A stretch of DNA of 64,000 nucleotides from Oncomelania hupensis (GCA_036898135.1 CM072522.1:62001-126000), one strand, 5' to 3'. Shown: positions 21,039 through 33,180, counted from the stretch's first letter. The notes: generated by a model from the sequence alone, not told the origin. Made by a program: numbers and translations.

Positions 21039-24023
21039 GTAGGCTTATATAGCGTGATACCCCAGCTCAGGGCTGGGCTCACCGCTCTTAACATAGGATA
21101 TATCTTTAGAACAAACATAAACAATAAAACAGGGTATGCAAGCATTCACACCAACCGTACTCACAAAGGCATACAAGAGAACAACAACATATGCAATATA
21201 CTACACATGCAAAATACACAAACAAACAAACAAAAAATATTAATACAATGGCATATTAAATAATAATAAGATTCACCATACAGATTTAAATTATAACTAA
21301 AAATGTGTTACATCTAACAATGGTTAATTAATACAATGGTCGGATAAAAAAGATAAGACCCGCCTCTCCTCGCTATTGCAGAAATAAAATATTATCAAAA
21401 ACATAATGTACAAACTAATGCAAAAATAATTATGCAAAAATAATTATGCAAAAAATAATTATATAAAAATAATTAAATACTCAGATATAAATGTACAGAC
21501 TATTTATATGTCAAGCCATGGACGGCACCTCACCGGCATCCGTCATCAGTCGGAGGGTGAGTCAATCAGGATAATACAGTTTGAAGAGATGGGTCTTGAG
21601 TGCGTTTTTGAAGGCCTGGGTGGTCGGTATGTTGCGGATATGTGGTGGAAGATAATTCCATTGCTTGGGAGCGCAGAAAGAGAAAGATCGTTCACCGTAT
21701 GCCTTAGTGCGTGTCTTGGGAACAGAAAGAATGCGCGCGTCTGCAGAGGAGCGAAGCGGTCGAGAGGGTGAGTAGACAGTTAGAAGATCAGTAAGATAGG
21801 AAGGGCAGGAGTCAGAGAAGAAGTTGTGGCAGAGAGTGGACAGTTTGTAGTCGATGCGGGCTTGAACAGGGAGCCAGTGAAGAGAGTGGAGAAGTGGTGT
21901 GATGTGATCGCGCTTTTTTGCCTTAAGAACTAACCTAGCAGCAGAGTTTTGTACCCTTTGCAGTTTATCGATAAAGTGTTTAGGTGAACCTGACAAAAGA
22001 GAGTTGCAATAGTCTAGACGAGAGAGAACGATGGCACAGACTAATGTTTTTGTAGCACTAATAGTGAGGTAATGGCGGATGGAGCTGAGCTGACGAATGG
22101 CGGTGTAAGCAGAGCGACAGATGTGAGAGATGTGATTGTTGAGGGACATGTCATCGGAGAGAATGTAGCCAAGATTCCTAGCAGAGGGAGAGAACTGTAT
22201 GTCAGAGCAGCCTACTTGAAGAGAAGTGGGGAGAGACGAGGCAAAGGATGATTTGTGATTGTGGATAAGAAGTGCTTCTGTCTTGTCGTCATTCAACCTC
22301 AGCCTACTGAGGGTCATCCATGACTTGACCTCACCAATGCACTCTTGCATGGACTGGACAGCGAAGTTAACAAGAGAAGGATGGGTGGGTTTGTACAACT
22401 GCGTGTCATCTGCAAACGACTGGCTCTCAACAGCATGCTTTTCTAGCAAGATGAGCAGTGGCTTGGTGTACATTATGAACAAAACAGGGCCTAAAACGGA
22501 CCCCTGTGGAACCCCGCACACCAAGTCAGCTCTGCTGGAGAAACAGCCATCCACAGCGACCGCGTGAGTTCTATCGGAAAGGTAAGATCGAAACCAATCC
22601 AAAACTGATCCAGAGATTCCAAAGTAATCCCGAAGGGTCTTGAATAGGGTGTGGTGGTCGACGGTGTCAAAGGCCGCACTAAGATCTAAGAGGGTTAGGA
22701 TGGAGACGTTACCGCTGTCCAGAGCGAACAAGAGGTCATTGGGGACTTTCAGGAGGGCTGTCTCTGTGCTGTGAAAAGGTCGATAAGCTGACTGGTTTGG
22801 ACTAAGAAGGGAGTTATCATTCAGGTAAGCAAAGAGTTGTTTTAAGACTAGCTTTTCAATGACTTTAGACAAAAATGACAGATTATATACAGGTCTATAG
22901 TTTTTTTTTAGGTCATTCTTATCTAGACTGGGCTTCTTAAGCAAGGGTTTGATGACAGCTGACTTGCATGAAGAAGGAAATGCGCCAGAAGACAAGCTCT
23001 CGTTGACTATGTGGGTTATGGTTGGGAGCAACTGATCTAACGACTCAATTAACAGTGGAGTGGGGATGGGATCCAGAGAACATGACGTTGGTTTAGATTT
23101 AAGAATAACACTTTTGACTTCTTGTTCTGATACAGGGTTAAAAACATCAAAGCGTGAACTTAACACCAGAACGAGGAGACAAATCATGGGGATGGATGCC
23201 ATGACGGTCAAAATCAGCACGAATGTCAGCTACTTTGCCTGTGAAGAAGTTACAAAAAACATCAGGTTGCTGAGACAACGGATACACTGAGGGAAGAACA
23301 GTTGCTTTGCCACTACCTTTGAGATGGTTACAGACGTCAAACAGCTGCTTGTTAGTTTCACTACTACTGATCTTATTGCAAAAATACAAAGATTTAGCAC
23401 GGTGGACAATCTGAGACACACGCTTCTTGGCAGCAGAGTAAATCTGCTTAAAAACAACAAGCCTGACCTCAACCACTTCTTTTCCGCACTACGCCGGTGT
23501 TTCTTGGCGTCACGGAGTTCTTTTCTAACAGGAGCGTACCAGGGAGATGACCGAGCTAACCCAACCTTGCGGCGGGTAGCGGGAGCGTGACGGTCAAGCA
23601 CAGCACGCAATGCACTGTCTAGCATTTCCGCTGTGGGGCAGAGGGCAGGGGACACTGCAACGCTAAGGTCATGCTTAAAGGCATCTCTATCTATAGCACG
23701 CAGGCTGCGGACCTCCTTGAACTCAGGGGGAGGAGGGGGGGCGCAAACGTTAAGGTCACAAACAACGCAGAAGTGGTCCGAGGACAGCTCTTGAGTCACT
23801 GAGGTGGACGTGACAACACTATCCTGAGGCCTATGTAACACCCAATCAATAATATGTCCACGGTTATGGGTGGGTTGGTCGACTGACTGCTGGAGACTAT
23901 ATAAGACCAAGAGATCGATCATCTTGGCCGTGGAGGGGTTCTGAGGCTGGTCAAAGTGAAAGTTCACATCACCCAGACAACATAAGTGCCAGTCATTGTG
24001 TTGCAATAATCTATTAAGTCTGG
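20950..24023 (-). mobile_element. L2/CR1-like LINE inserted in an LTR
   Basis: About 3.07 kb, minus strand, flanked by a 7-bp target duplication GAATTCC (20943-20949 and 24024-24030). It is 5'-truncated inside the endonuclease domain (LGDVNFHFD...HIIDWVLHRPQ...SSDHF, 23230-24006). A linker (FFTGKVADIR, about 23147-23476) and an RT of about 550 residues (21562-23220) follow, the latter with DLSAAFDTVDH, GVPQGSVLGPVLF and SFADDTQLY. The C-terminal segment contains LHWLPVQARIDYKL and ends FKNALKTHLFKLYYPD. Two frameshifts separate the three frames. The 3' end is CGCTATATAAG plus a (TTA)n tail (20958-21040). Confidence 0.85.
21562..23220 (-). pseudogene. LINE reverse transcriptase ORF (L2/CR1-like)
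   Basis: 552 residues, the best-preserved frame of the element. RT motifs are in order: KNYRPVYNLSFLSKVIEK, SAYRPFHSTETALL, LLDLSAAFDTVDH (catalytic Asp), GVPQGSVLGPVLF, SFADDTQLY (catalytic Asp pair), NDDKTEALL, then NLGYILSDDM. It lacks the endonuclease, which lies in other frames upstream. It would copy LINE RNA at a nicked target (target-primed reverse transcription), and its 3' tail is shared with the SINE at 2160-2328. Confidence 0.85.
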
Positions 24024-24547
24024 GAATTCCCGATGGAACACAGCTATGTGTAGTGATGGTCTGTGAAACTGTGAGTACAGTAATTAATAATTAATACTGT
24101 TAGATCAGGAATCTCCGTCAAGTCGTCAGTGTGCCATTATTGACTGTGACGACACAAGAGCAATGTGTAGAGGCGAGTGACGTCTTAAGAAAGAGACAAG
24201 ACCTCCGTGTTAGCCACTGACTAAATAAGTGCTGGATTTCTATATTAGCCTATACGCCACTTATTGATTATCTGAAACTTGCGATTGTGATGCTACCAAT
24301 TGTTATTGTTGTATATGTATGAATGAGTGACAATAGCGAAACAGAAGGGTAAAGAGAGATAACTGTGTAGTCTTTGTCCTTGTTTGTAAGCACGTGTGTG
24401 GTGGTGGATGGAAGAGTAGAGTACACAGAGATAAAACATGCACCTTTAGTCTGAACGTCAGACAGCCACACGCACACACTCATTACATTAGATTATTCAT
24501 AGTTATATGTATAAATATTTAATTTAACGTAAAACCCCTACGTTACA
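24024..24547 (+). mobile_element. Third-family LTR, right half
   Basis: Begins with the second GAATTCC target duplication and ends CCTACGTTACA at 24547, complementary to the TGTAACG start at 20494. Sequence beyond (GATGGGTAGCGATG...) is RTE-like LINE coding sequence, showing that the LTR element had inserted into that LINE. Confidence 0.65.
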
Positions 24548-24845
24548 GATGGGTAGCGATGATGGACGCCCTCACCATTATCTATAATAAGATCTGGCAG
24601 AGTGGGGAGTGGCCTACACCATGGACACAGTCACTTGACATCACTCTTCCCCAAAAAGGTAACCTTCAGGAGGGTGAAATTTACTGCACCACCAGCCTCT
24701 TCAATCATCTCATCAAGGTCCTCCTGAAAATAATACTCAACATATTAAAACCCCAAGCTGAAGACCAAGCAGGAATCAGAGCAGGGCGAAGTACCACTGA
24801 ACAGATTTTCAACCTCCGAATAAACTGTGATAAATACCTACAGCA
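24548..24845 (+). pseudogene. RTE-like LINE RT, segment 1
   Basis: Frame encoding IYNKIWQSGEWPTPWTQSL, then ITLPQKGNLQEGEIY and AGIRAGRSTTEQIFNLRINCDKYLQH, the first RT motifs of the abundant invertebrate 'endonuclease-reverse transcriptase' LINE group. It stops at LQH, where the Rex1-like LINE is inserted. The matching continuation (HLYHVFIDFKKAFDRIWHAA) is at 27343. Upstream sequence is cut by the LTR end at 24547. Confidence 0.75.
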
Positions 24846-27057
24846 CCTTTTGTAATTGAAGAAGCAGAAGTTAGGGCCTTGTTTAAAAAGCAAAACATCA
24901 GGCAGGCGGCGGGTCCGGATGGGGTGTCCCCTGCAGTGCTCAAGACATGTGCAGACCAATTAGCTCCTGTGTTTACAGATATTTTTAATCAGTCGCTTCA
25001 GCAATGCACTGTCCCACGGTGCTTTAAAACTTCCACCATTGTCCCTGTCCCTAAAAAAGCTATCATCTCAGGGTTGAATGACTTTCGCCCAGTCGCTCTC
25101 ACATCAGTTGTGATGAAGGTGATGGAGCGCCTGGTGCTAAAATATATGCAGTCTGTCACTCAGGATCAGAAGGATCCACACCAGTTTGCGTATCGCAGAA
25201 ATAGGTCTGTTGACGACGCAGTTGCACTGGCACTGCACTACATCCTTCAGCATCTTGACCATCCCAAGACTTACGCTAGGATTCTGTTTGTAGACTATTC
25301 ATCCGCCTTCAATACTATTATCCCCCATAAGCTATACAGTAAGCTAGTTGACATGGGTTTGGGGTTGCCGGTTTGTCGTTGGGTCCTCGACTTTCTGCTA
25401 GAGCGTCCACAGTCAGTCAGAGTAGGTGACATACTTTCCAATCAGATCATCCTCAATACTGGTGCGCCTCAAGGTTGCGTGCTGTCCCCGCTGCTATTCA
25501 CTCTGTTCACAAATGACTGTGTGTCAAAGCATAAGTCAGTACACATCCTGAAATTCTCAGACGACACCACTGTTGAGGGTTTGATCTCCGGTGCCGATGA
25601 AACAGCATATCGTGATGCAGTGGATGATCTTTTGGGCTGGTGTAGCAATAATAATCTGGAGTTGAATGTCTCAAAAACAAAAGAAATGATTGTTGACTTT
25701 CGGAAGAAGAAAACTCCTATCCATCATCTCCTCATTAATGGAGAAGTGGTCGAACCAGTTGAAAGTTTCAGGTTTTTAGGTACTACAATTTCAGCTGACC
25801 TCCGGTGGGAGGCACACATCTCTGGTGCCATTAAGAAAGCCCACCAAAGGTTGTATTTTCTCCGTCAGCTCAAAACATTCAGAGTCAGTCAGAATATACT
25901 GTCACTATTCTACCGGTCCATAGTAGAGAGCGTTCTCACTTTCTCGGTCATGGTATGGCACTCTAGTGTGAGCATTCAGGACAGGGACAGACTTGAGCGT
26001 GTTGTGCGACAGGCATCAAAAGTCATTGGGAGCGTTCTCCCTTCAATAGACTCAATGTATCTGCTCCGAGCCAACCGCAGAGCTCAGAATATATATAAAG
26101 ACAAACTCCACCCAGCCAGCCAGCTCTTCCAGCTGCTCCCCTCAGGGCGTAGGTTAAGAATGCCTCGATGCACCACATCAAGATCTCTCAAGAGTTTTTT
26201 TTCCCACAAGCAGTTAAACTGCTTAATCTTAAGATGGACTGATCGCCCCAGTGTGTTGGTGGGGGGCATGTAGGCGAGTGTGTGTGTATGCACATACATT
26301 AATACTTAAACACCCCACAATGTAGACAATACGGATGAGTGTGGTGTGTGTGGTGTGTGTATATAACTTCTTTTTTTTCTCTTAGTTCTTTCTATTGAAT
26401 TAGGTTTATTGTTGACTCTTGTTGTTTTACCGGTGGTATCTATTATGCATATATTTTATAAAGTACACTTTGTTACTCCTGTTGATGCGGATGGTGCAGT
26501 GTTCGTGATAAAACTGATGTGTCTGTATTTGTGATATTTGTGTACTTTGGTTTTGCCAATATCTGCTATTGTGAAGCTGTAGTTTTTAAATTATGACATA
26601 TTATTTTTTTGGTGTGCATGCTCCGCGTGTGTTGCTGTGGCGGGTGACGGATGCTGCGGCGTGTGTCAAATGGGACTGTGTTTTCTGCTGACAGCTAGAT
26701 CTACTCCCTCTGCTCTAGGCTAAACATGGATTTCCGCATGCCAAACATACTATTCTCTTACCTCCTATGCTAATCTGTCTTTCTTCCCAGTATCCAATTT
26801 CAGTGTATCCAGTGTCGGTGCATTCAACAGTGTAGTCCTTCTCCTTAAGAACCACAGTTTATCAAAATATCGTATATATCCAGTTCTCTGCCCATTGCCG
26901 ACGGCATGTTTTGTTGTGAGAGCCAGTAACTTTGTCGCAGGGCTCGTTTCATACAAGTAGGTCTATTCGCTGCACATAGGCGTGCTAATTTTAAAGTAAC
27001 ACGAGGTCGAATGGATGGAGAGTGTAAACTGGATGGCTAGGATTCAGCAGCGTTCGT

Positions 27058-27093
<36 letters not shown>

Positions 27094-27340
27094 TGACTTG
27101 TGTGTGTGTGTGGCTTGTGTGTGTGTGTGTGTGGGTATGTGTGTGTATTGACTAGCAAATATATATTTGCCCTTTTGTACAGTTCACCTGTTTCATGTTT
27201 TTATTGTGATTTGCTGTTAGCTTGTTCACGTGTTCTCTATGTTTTATATGTGCTTTTGTGTGGTGCTGCAGCGTTGACCAAAATGCATTCCTTGTGTATT
27301 ATTCACTTGGCAATAAATTATCTTGAATCTTGAATCTTGA
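24846..27340 (+). mobile_element. Rex1-like LINE nested in the RTE-like LINE
   Basis: 5'-truncated within ORF2. The frame is open from the left junction (FVIEEAEVRALFKKQNIRQAAGPDGVSP) to 26273. The 3' UTR of about 1 kb contains GT repeats (27060-27140) and ends GGCAATAAATTATCTTGAATCTTGAATCTTGA, a short (TTGAATC)n tail. Being inserted between two consecutive codons of the host LINE RT, it is younger than that LINE. No clear target duplication of more than 3 bp. Confidence 0.75.
24879..26273 (+). CDS. Rex1-like LINE reverse transcriptase (5'-truncated)
   Basis: About 464 residues, uninterrupted. Motifs: QAAGPDGVSPAVLK, LNDFRPVALTSVVMKVMERLV, QFAYRRNRSVDDAV, ILFVDYSSAFNTIIPH (catalytic Asp), TGAPQGCVLSPLLFTLFTNDC, LKFSDDTTVEGLI (FSDD in place of the common FADD), LNVSKTKEMIVDFRKKK, and a C-terminus with LFQLLPSGRRLRMPR, typical of Rex1/Babar-type LINEs. 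The intact frame suggests recent insertion. There is no true start, because the element is truncated; 24879 is not an ATG. The 33262-34268 fragment is a relative. Confidence 0.8.
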   Translation: MFKKQNIRQAAGPDGVSPAVLKTCADQLAPVFTDIFNQSLQQCTVPRCFKTSTIVPVPKKAIISGLNDFRPVALTSVVMKVMERLVLKYMQSVTQDQKDPHQFAYRRNRSVDDAVALALHYILQHLDHPKTYARILFVDYSSAFNTIIPHKLYSKLVDMGLGLPVCRWVLDFLLERPQSVRVGDILSNQIILNTGAPQGCVLSPLLFTLFTNDCVSKHKSVHILKFSDDTTVEGLISGADETAYRDAVDDLLGWCSNNNLELNVSKTKEMIVDFRKKKTPIHHLLINGEVVEPVESFRFLGTTISADLRWEAHISGAIKKAHQRLYFLRQLKTFRVSQNILSLFYRSIVESVLTFSVMVWHSSVSIQDRDRLERVVRQASKVIGSVLPSIDSMYLLRANRRAQNIYKDKLHPASQLFQLLPSGRRLRMPRCTTSRSLKSFFSHKQLNCLILRWTDRPSVLVGGM

Positions 27341-27434
27341 ACAACATCTATATCATGTGTTCATAGACTTCAAGAAGGCGTTTGACCGAATCTGGCATGC
27401 AGCTCTGTGGGTAATCATGAGAGTGTACAACATC
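27341..27434 (+). pseudogene. RTE-like LINE RT, segment 2
   Basis: Resumes the host LINE frame with HLYHVFIDFKKAFDRIWHAALW...VYNI, carrying the first catalytic Asp region. It is interrupted again at 27435 by a reversed copy. The string TGTACAACATC at 27424-27434 is duplicated at 27923-27933. Confidence 0.75.
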
Positions 27435-27922
27435 CTATCCTATCCTATCCTGTCCCGCAACCCGAAGGTCGTATGGGCACCACAGATGATCGTTTAACCA
27501 GCATACTCCATCTTTCTCTGTCCTCAGCAGCCCTGATGGCTTCGCTCAGTGTCAAACCAGTCCATTCTCGAATGTTGTCCTCCCACCTCTTTTTCGGTCT
27601 CCCTCTTCTTCTACCTCCTTGCACTGTGCCTTGCAGAATAGTCTTAGCAAGGCCTGATGATCTGGTGATGTGGCCATACCATCGGAGTTTCCGTTTCTTC
27701 ACCACTGTGTGCAGGTCATCGTGTTGTCCAATGGCTTGTGTGATGGTCTGTCGGAGTTCGTCTTTGGTGATGTGTTGGGTATAGGAAATGCCCAGAAGTC
27801 TTCTGTAGCACCTCATCTCCATGCTTTGTATTGTTCGTTGGAGATATACTGTGAGGGTCCATGCTTCGCAAGCATATAGGAAGATGGAGATGACAAGGGA
27901 GCGCAGCAGTCTTACTTTGGAA
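27435..27922 (-). mobile_element. Reversed RTE-like LINE 3' fragment with target duplication
   Basis: A 488-bp minus-strand insertion of the 3' end of the same LINE family: SLVISIFLYACEAWTLT, SMEMRCYRRLLGISYTQHIT, RKLRWYGHITRSSGLAKTILQGTVQGGRRRGRPKKRWEDNIREW. It ends in a (GGATA)n tail (on plus, CCTATCCTATCC at 27434-27450). It is flanked by a perfect 11-bp duplication TGTACAACATC (27424-27434 and 27923-27933), the hallmark of target-primed insertion. Confidence 0.85.
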
Positions 27923-28945
27923 TGTACAACATCAGCTCTAAAATTATTGAAGTCATCAAAAGCCTGTATGACAAGGCTATCAGTGCAGTCCTCCATAACA
28001 CCACCACCGGAAACTGGTTCAAAACAACAAACAGGTGTGCGTTATGGATGCCTACTCTCTCCAACACTCTTCAATATCTTCCTAGAGCGCATCATGTAAG
28101 GTGCCCTTGCAGATCACGAAGGCAGTCAGTATAGGGGGTAGAGCAATCTCCAACCTTTGTTTTGCGGATGACATTGATGAATTGTCTGGAGAGAAACAAG
28201 CACTTGAAGCACATCCAGAGCCAATGGAATGGAAATAAGTGCAGAGAAGATCAAATTGATGACCAACAGCACCAATGACATCAACACGGACATCAAAGAC
28301 GAATGTCAATCCCTCAGCACAGTGCATAGCTTCAAATATTTAGAAGCCATTGTATCAGACAATGGGTTCCCACAAGAAGTCCTCTCCAGGATCGCACAAA
28401 CAACTGCTGCCCTGACAAGGTTGAAGCTTATTTGGAAAGACAAGACTATCAGTCTACATTTGAAGGTAAGGCTACTGCGCTCCCTTGTCATCTCCATCTT
28501 CCTATATGCTTGCGAAACATGGACCCTCACAATAGATCTACAATGAAGAATACAAAGCATGGAGATGAGGTGCTACAGAAGACTTCTGGGCATTTGCTAT
28601 ACCCAGCACATCACCAACGACGAAGTCCGACAGATCATCACACAAGTGTCATCACACAAGCCATTGGACAACATGATGACCTGCTCGCAGTGGTGTAGAA
28701 ACGAAAACTCCGATGGTATGTCCACGTCACCAGATTATCAGGCCTTGCAAAGACCTTCCTGCAAGGCACGGTGCAAGGTGGTAGAAGAAGAGGGAGACCG
28801 AAAAAGAGGTGGGAGGACAACAGTCTAGAATGGACTGGCTTGACACTGAGCGAAGCCATGAGAGTTGCTGAGGACAGAAAAAGATGTAGTACCCTGGTTA
28901 AGCGATCATCTGTGGTGCCCCAACGACCTCCGATTTACGTGTAGT
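27923..28945 (+). pseudogene. RTE-like LINE RT, segment 3 to C-terminus
   Basis: Continues the host LINE: YNISSKIIEVIKSLYDKAISAVL, then with frameshifts FADDIDELSGE (catalytic Asp pair), MEISAEKIKLMTNST, VHSFKYLEAIVSDNG, LSRIAQTTAALTRLKLIWKDK, RSLVISIFLYACETWTLT and the conserved C-terminal MEMRCYRRLLGICYTQHITNDEVRQ...GRKRGG-type tail. Several frameshifts and a TGA near 28543 make it non-functional. No GGATA tail follows, so its 3' end is lost or diverged. Confidence 0.75.
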
Positions 28946-29028
28946 GGTGTTGGTTATGTGTAGTGGTGTTGGTGGTGGAGAGCAGATGATAAAGTGATGG
29001 AGGCTCTTGGTGATGAAGAATTCTCACA

Positions 29029-29091
<63 letters not shown>

Positions 29092-31189
29092 CAACGCCAG
29101 TTCGTTCATGACCATTGAAAGTTTTATTCTCGAAGTACATCGTATATGTAGCAAAGGCAAATGCTCGTGTAGATAACATTCTACATTCTGCTGCGTTGTG
29201 CCCTGTGCTCCGTTGTGCTGTATTGTGCCTCTTGCTCTCTTGAGTGTGTGTCCGAGTGTGTGTGTGTCCCGAAATAGTTAGTTAGTTAAAATAGATTAAC
29301 GTCCCCGGACACATAAGCGTATAGGGGTCGTCCCGAAATATTTGCACGTCCGAGCTTTTATGTGTGCGCGCGGACCGTACTGAACCTGAGGCTTAACGCG
29401 CGCTGCGCGCCACAAAATGTTCGCCTCTCTCGGTAATTTGTTTTAGTAGTTAATCTTTATTTTACATATAAGGCTTGAAACGCTAACGAATACAATACTA
29501 TACAAATTATAAATGGGCGGAAACGCGGAAATACGACCTTTCTACCGATGTAATATTCTCGGACCTATCTGCTACGAAATAAAATTAATACGCAATTTAA
29601 GAGGAAGTTGGCTGCTGATCTTAAGAATGTCACGAGTCTAAACTCGTAAAAACTCTTTAATTTAATACAATAATAAATAATAATAATAATAATGACGAAG
29701 AAAGAACAACGTCTCCCCTTTCCAACTATATATAATATAACATGGTTACTATTTTGTGTTCCGACTATGACGGACTAAAATAGCAAACACCTAACACAAC
29801 AACAGTATTTACATCCTACCCCTTCTTACAACTTTTCCTCTGTTTCTCTTCCGATGTATGTCCCTATAAAACTAATATTTAATTTAAGTAGATACTATTA
29901 GAGAATGAACTATCTAAGGCATTGAAAATATCACACTTAAGGTGTTACAGTGGAAAATCTTTGCTATCGCCATCATCGACAAGTATGTTCTTATCGTGTG
30001 TTAATCTACGATTACACAAGGCGGGAAAGAGGCGTTTCGACCGGCCAGCAGTAAGCCTGTCAGCAACGGTCCGCAACAGAGCGGTGTCTTTATCACCGTG
30101 ATAGGCATCGCGCTATTCTAAACATCACGATCTCCTTTAAAACTGCTACATAAATCACAAATAAAGTTTAAATATTCTAATAGATAATTTAATGCTGCGT
30201 CTAACGATGTTAGGCTTTAAGGGATCTGAAAAGTATATATCACATTATTGCATACAGCTAGTTTAAACATAACAGAGAACAGAGTAAGGCCTACATATAG
30301 TAATGGTCAGAAATTCTCGCAGCCGGCTAAGCCAGCCCGGCTACATTTGGGATAGGGTAGGATAGGATTGCAATAACAACGTCACTAGTTTTTGAGACCA
30401 ATAAACTTGCTTTGCCTTGTTGTGTTGAAGGGACATCACCTTGTCCATCGTTCTTTGAAATTTTGTTATTGTTATGGTTTTATTTTTAATATAGCTGTGA
30501 AATATCGTTGTATGTGTGCAGTATGTGTAATGTATTAGTTTTACTCTTTATTACTAATTGTGTCAGTATAGTAATTATCCTAAAATAATAATAACTTCTT
30601 CAAAATGCGAAAAAGAATTAGATCTAGAAGCAACAGCGGCCTTTTTATGCAAGGGTGTGTCATGTAGTCCTGCAAGCATTCGTTCGTAAAACATCGGATA
30701 GCTTCGCTCGACTCGGAGAGCTTCGTTCGACTTCGGTGATTGCTTTTTTGCGGCGAATGACGGGAACTAAGTTGGAAAAAACAAGTTCGCTGCCCGGCTG
30801 TTGAAAACCTGAATGGACGACAGCTGTCAGCATGTGCCACAGCAACGATTATTTTTCCAGATTGAAAGCAAACAATCGGAGAGGAGGACCAGACAACTCA
30901 CACTGACGAAGAAGCTGAAAGAAATGTTGTTGTTGTTTATAACAGGTAAAAAGATTAGATTGGGAAAGGGTGGGGTGAGTGGTGGCGAAAATGAATTGAA
31001 CGAGTGTATGTGTATGTGTGAGGAAAAGTATACAAAATATATTGGTTTTAAAAGTGATGGAGAGGCGAGGTTAAAACTAATCAAAAAAGGCCTTTAAAAA
31101 AACAAGTAAACTTTTTTTAGAATTAGGGGCAGAACTGCCAATTCTTCATTCTCTCCGGATTGACTTCAGAAAGTTTGAGATCGTCAAGG
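28946..31189. other. Unassigned region with (CT)n tract
   Basis: (CT)n at about 29034-29089, (GT)n at about 29240-29275 and an (AAT)n-like stretch at 29665-29690. A GGATA-like run (GGGATAGGGTAGGATAGGATTG) near 30349-30370 may be a leftover LINE tail. No gene recognised on either strand. Confidence 0.45.
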
Positions 31190-31325
31190 AGCAAATTCCT
31201 GACACAGAGAAGTCATGATGGTTGCTGAGGACAGAGAACGGTGGAGTACGCTGGTTAAACGACCATCTGTGGCGCCACAACGACTTTTGAGCTATGGGAT
31301 AGGATAGGATAGGATAGGATAGAAG
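31190..31325 (+). mobile_element. RTE-like LINE 3' end, (GGATA)n tail
   Basis: GTTGCTGAGGACAGAGAACGGTGGAGTACGCTGG... matches the final coding stretch of the LINE (28862-28925 and 59834-59900), then GGGATAGGATAGGATAGGATAGGATAG. It is a very short 5'-truncated copy. Confidence 0.7.
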
Positions 31326-31662
31326 TGAGTTGACTAAGTATGCCTGAAGAATTTGTTTGCGAATTGATCTCATCATCCTAAACTACGACATCAACGATTT
31401 CATCTTCATGAATACACGGACTGTACCATCAACTCTTCATAGTTATGGACATTCACCCATAACCATAAATTGTATCCTTTTTTATAATTATTTTTTATTG
31501 TATGTTGGGTCCATAGTAATGCGTATGGTAAATGTAAAATTGAGATGCGACTAATAGTAATTAATTAAACACCTATTGTAACCAAAAGAAACATATGTTT
31601 TATTGTACCATTATTGTATATCATTTTTGAATTGTATCATTCCAATTACTTTACGAGCCCGG

Positions 31663-31663
<1 letters not shown>

Positions 31664-31753
<90 letters not shown>
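31664..31753. repeat. (TTA)n microsatellite
   Basis: About 90 bp of ATT/TTA repeats, probably an old LINE tail like those at 53577 and 62505. Confidence 0.95.
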
Positions 31754-31754
<1 letters not shown>

Positions 31755-31908
31755 ATTTGATCTTGGAATTGTATTAAAATCGCGTCATCATGAATTGCAT
31801 TGGTTTGAATCAATTAGAAAACGGTATATTTTTATGTTATTATTCATAGATAATAATTATATCCCGTTATAGTTTTCATAATTCCTTAATAGAAAGTATA
31901 TCAGTTAC

Positions 31909-32957
31909 CTTAACTCTGATTGTGTCAACTGGACAGACAAAGAAACTGTTGTTTCCCTGATAACATTCTTCCTCATCTTCTTGTCCTTCACATTCCTGTT
32001 TCAAATTGCAGTCAAGATGTTCTCGGAATGTATCGTAGTTCTGTGTACAGTCGAATTGACCACTGACTTGTTGATGTGGTCTTCTTGAGTGGTCATGAAA
32101 TGAATATAACATCTTAAAACCATGGTTGTTTCCATTATTATCCGTCATAAACTGTAACATTAAGGACGTGTTGTAGACTGCTGCTGCTATACTTTGAGCG
32201 CCACACTTTTGCCATAGTAAGTCACGCCTGGTCGATGCAAAGTATGAATATAGTTCAAGATAATCTGTACAAATAACACTTCTGGTTCCCACTGCATTCA
32301 TTTGCATATATTCGTCTTGCAAATCAAACTTAGCAAAACTGGTCATAACGACACTATTGTCCGGTAAGTAAAGTGTGCAATACGCATTGAACAACGTGGG
32401 GTAACCCAAGTCTTGAAGAAATCCTGGTGTTGTCACCAAGCCTGAGGCGTTGTGAGGAAATGCGATTTGCAACAGTCGACGATTGCTTTTGGAATTAGCA
32501 ACAACATAGACATTAAAGTCACAAAGTTCATCTGAAAACGTTATAAGTTCCAGATAAACCGTGTTCGTAGCTGTAGGGAAGACATTTATTTTGGGCACGA
32601 ACAGACCATAGTACCGCATGTCTGACGGAAGAAGGAGTGGGCATGTCCAGTAGGAATAATATGTAATGTTGATCCCATGCAAAGCTTCCAGACTGTCGTA
32701 TGCTTTTATTACGGTATTTCGACTAGGTCCACACGACAGCAGTTCGGCGTAGGAATTTATAAACAAACCACCATTCACTGAGATCGCAACAAAGCATTGA
32801 AACACGACGCGAAGGGCTCCTTGGTAAGTGTCTGCATTAACAAAACCATGAATGACAGCACCTTCTGTAGCTTTTATCTCAATCATGGTGTCGGGCGAAC
32901 AGTCGTTGATGTCGATGTCGTACTGTGATAATGACTTCTTGGTCACATTATTAGAAT
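31909..32957 (-). CDS. Host exon: CUB plus LDL-receptor class A domains
   Basis: Long minus-strand open segment of about 350 codons. An N-terminal region of about 170 residues with scattered Cys is not assigned. A CUB-like domain follows (VTTPGFLQDLGYPTLFNAYCTLYLPDNSVV...VICTDYLELYS...KCGAQ...LMLQFMTDNNGNNHGFKMLYSF) and then an LDLa module (FDCTQNYDTFREHLDCNLKQECEGQEDEEEC). Candidate splice sites frame it: acceptor TTTTACAG at 32958-32965 and donor AAG|GTAACT at 31909. Such modules occur in secreted or membrane receptors that bind ligands or carbohydrate. The frame extends to a Met at 32988 if the acceptor is not used. Neighbouring exons were not found in this window. Confidence 0.65.
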
Positions 32958-33119
32958 CTGTAAAATGAGCGTCATTTAGTCTGTGCATGCTTGTTTAATT
33001 GATTATTTATTGGGTTCAGTTTGCTTACTGTTATTGGGTCACAATAGGTTAACATTCGGGACTGATCGAGCGTCGAAGTATCGATTAGGTTTAGCGGGGA
33101 CTGAAGATACTGAACACAC

Positions 33120-33148
33120 ATGCATCCATACACACATACACACACACG

Positions 33149-33180
<32 letters not shown>

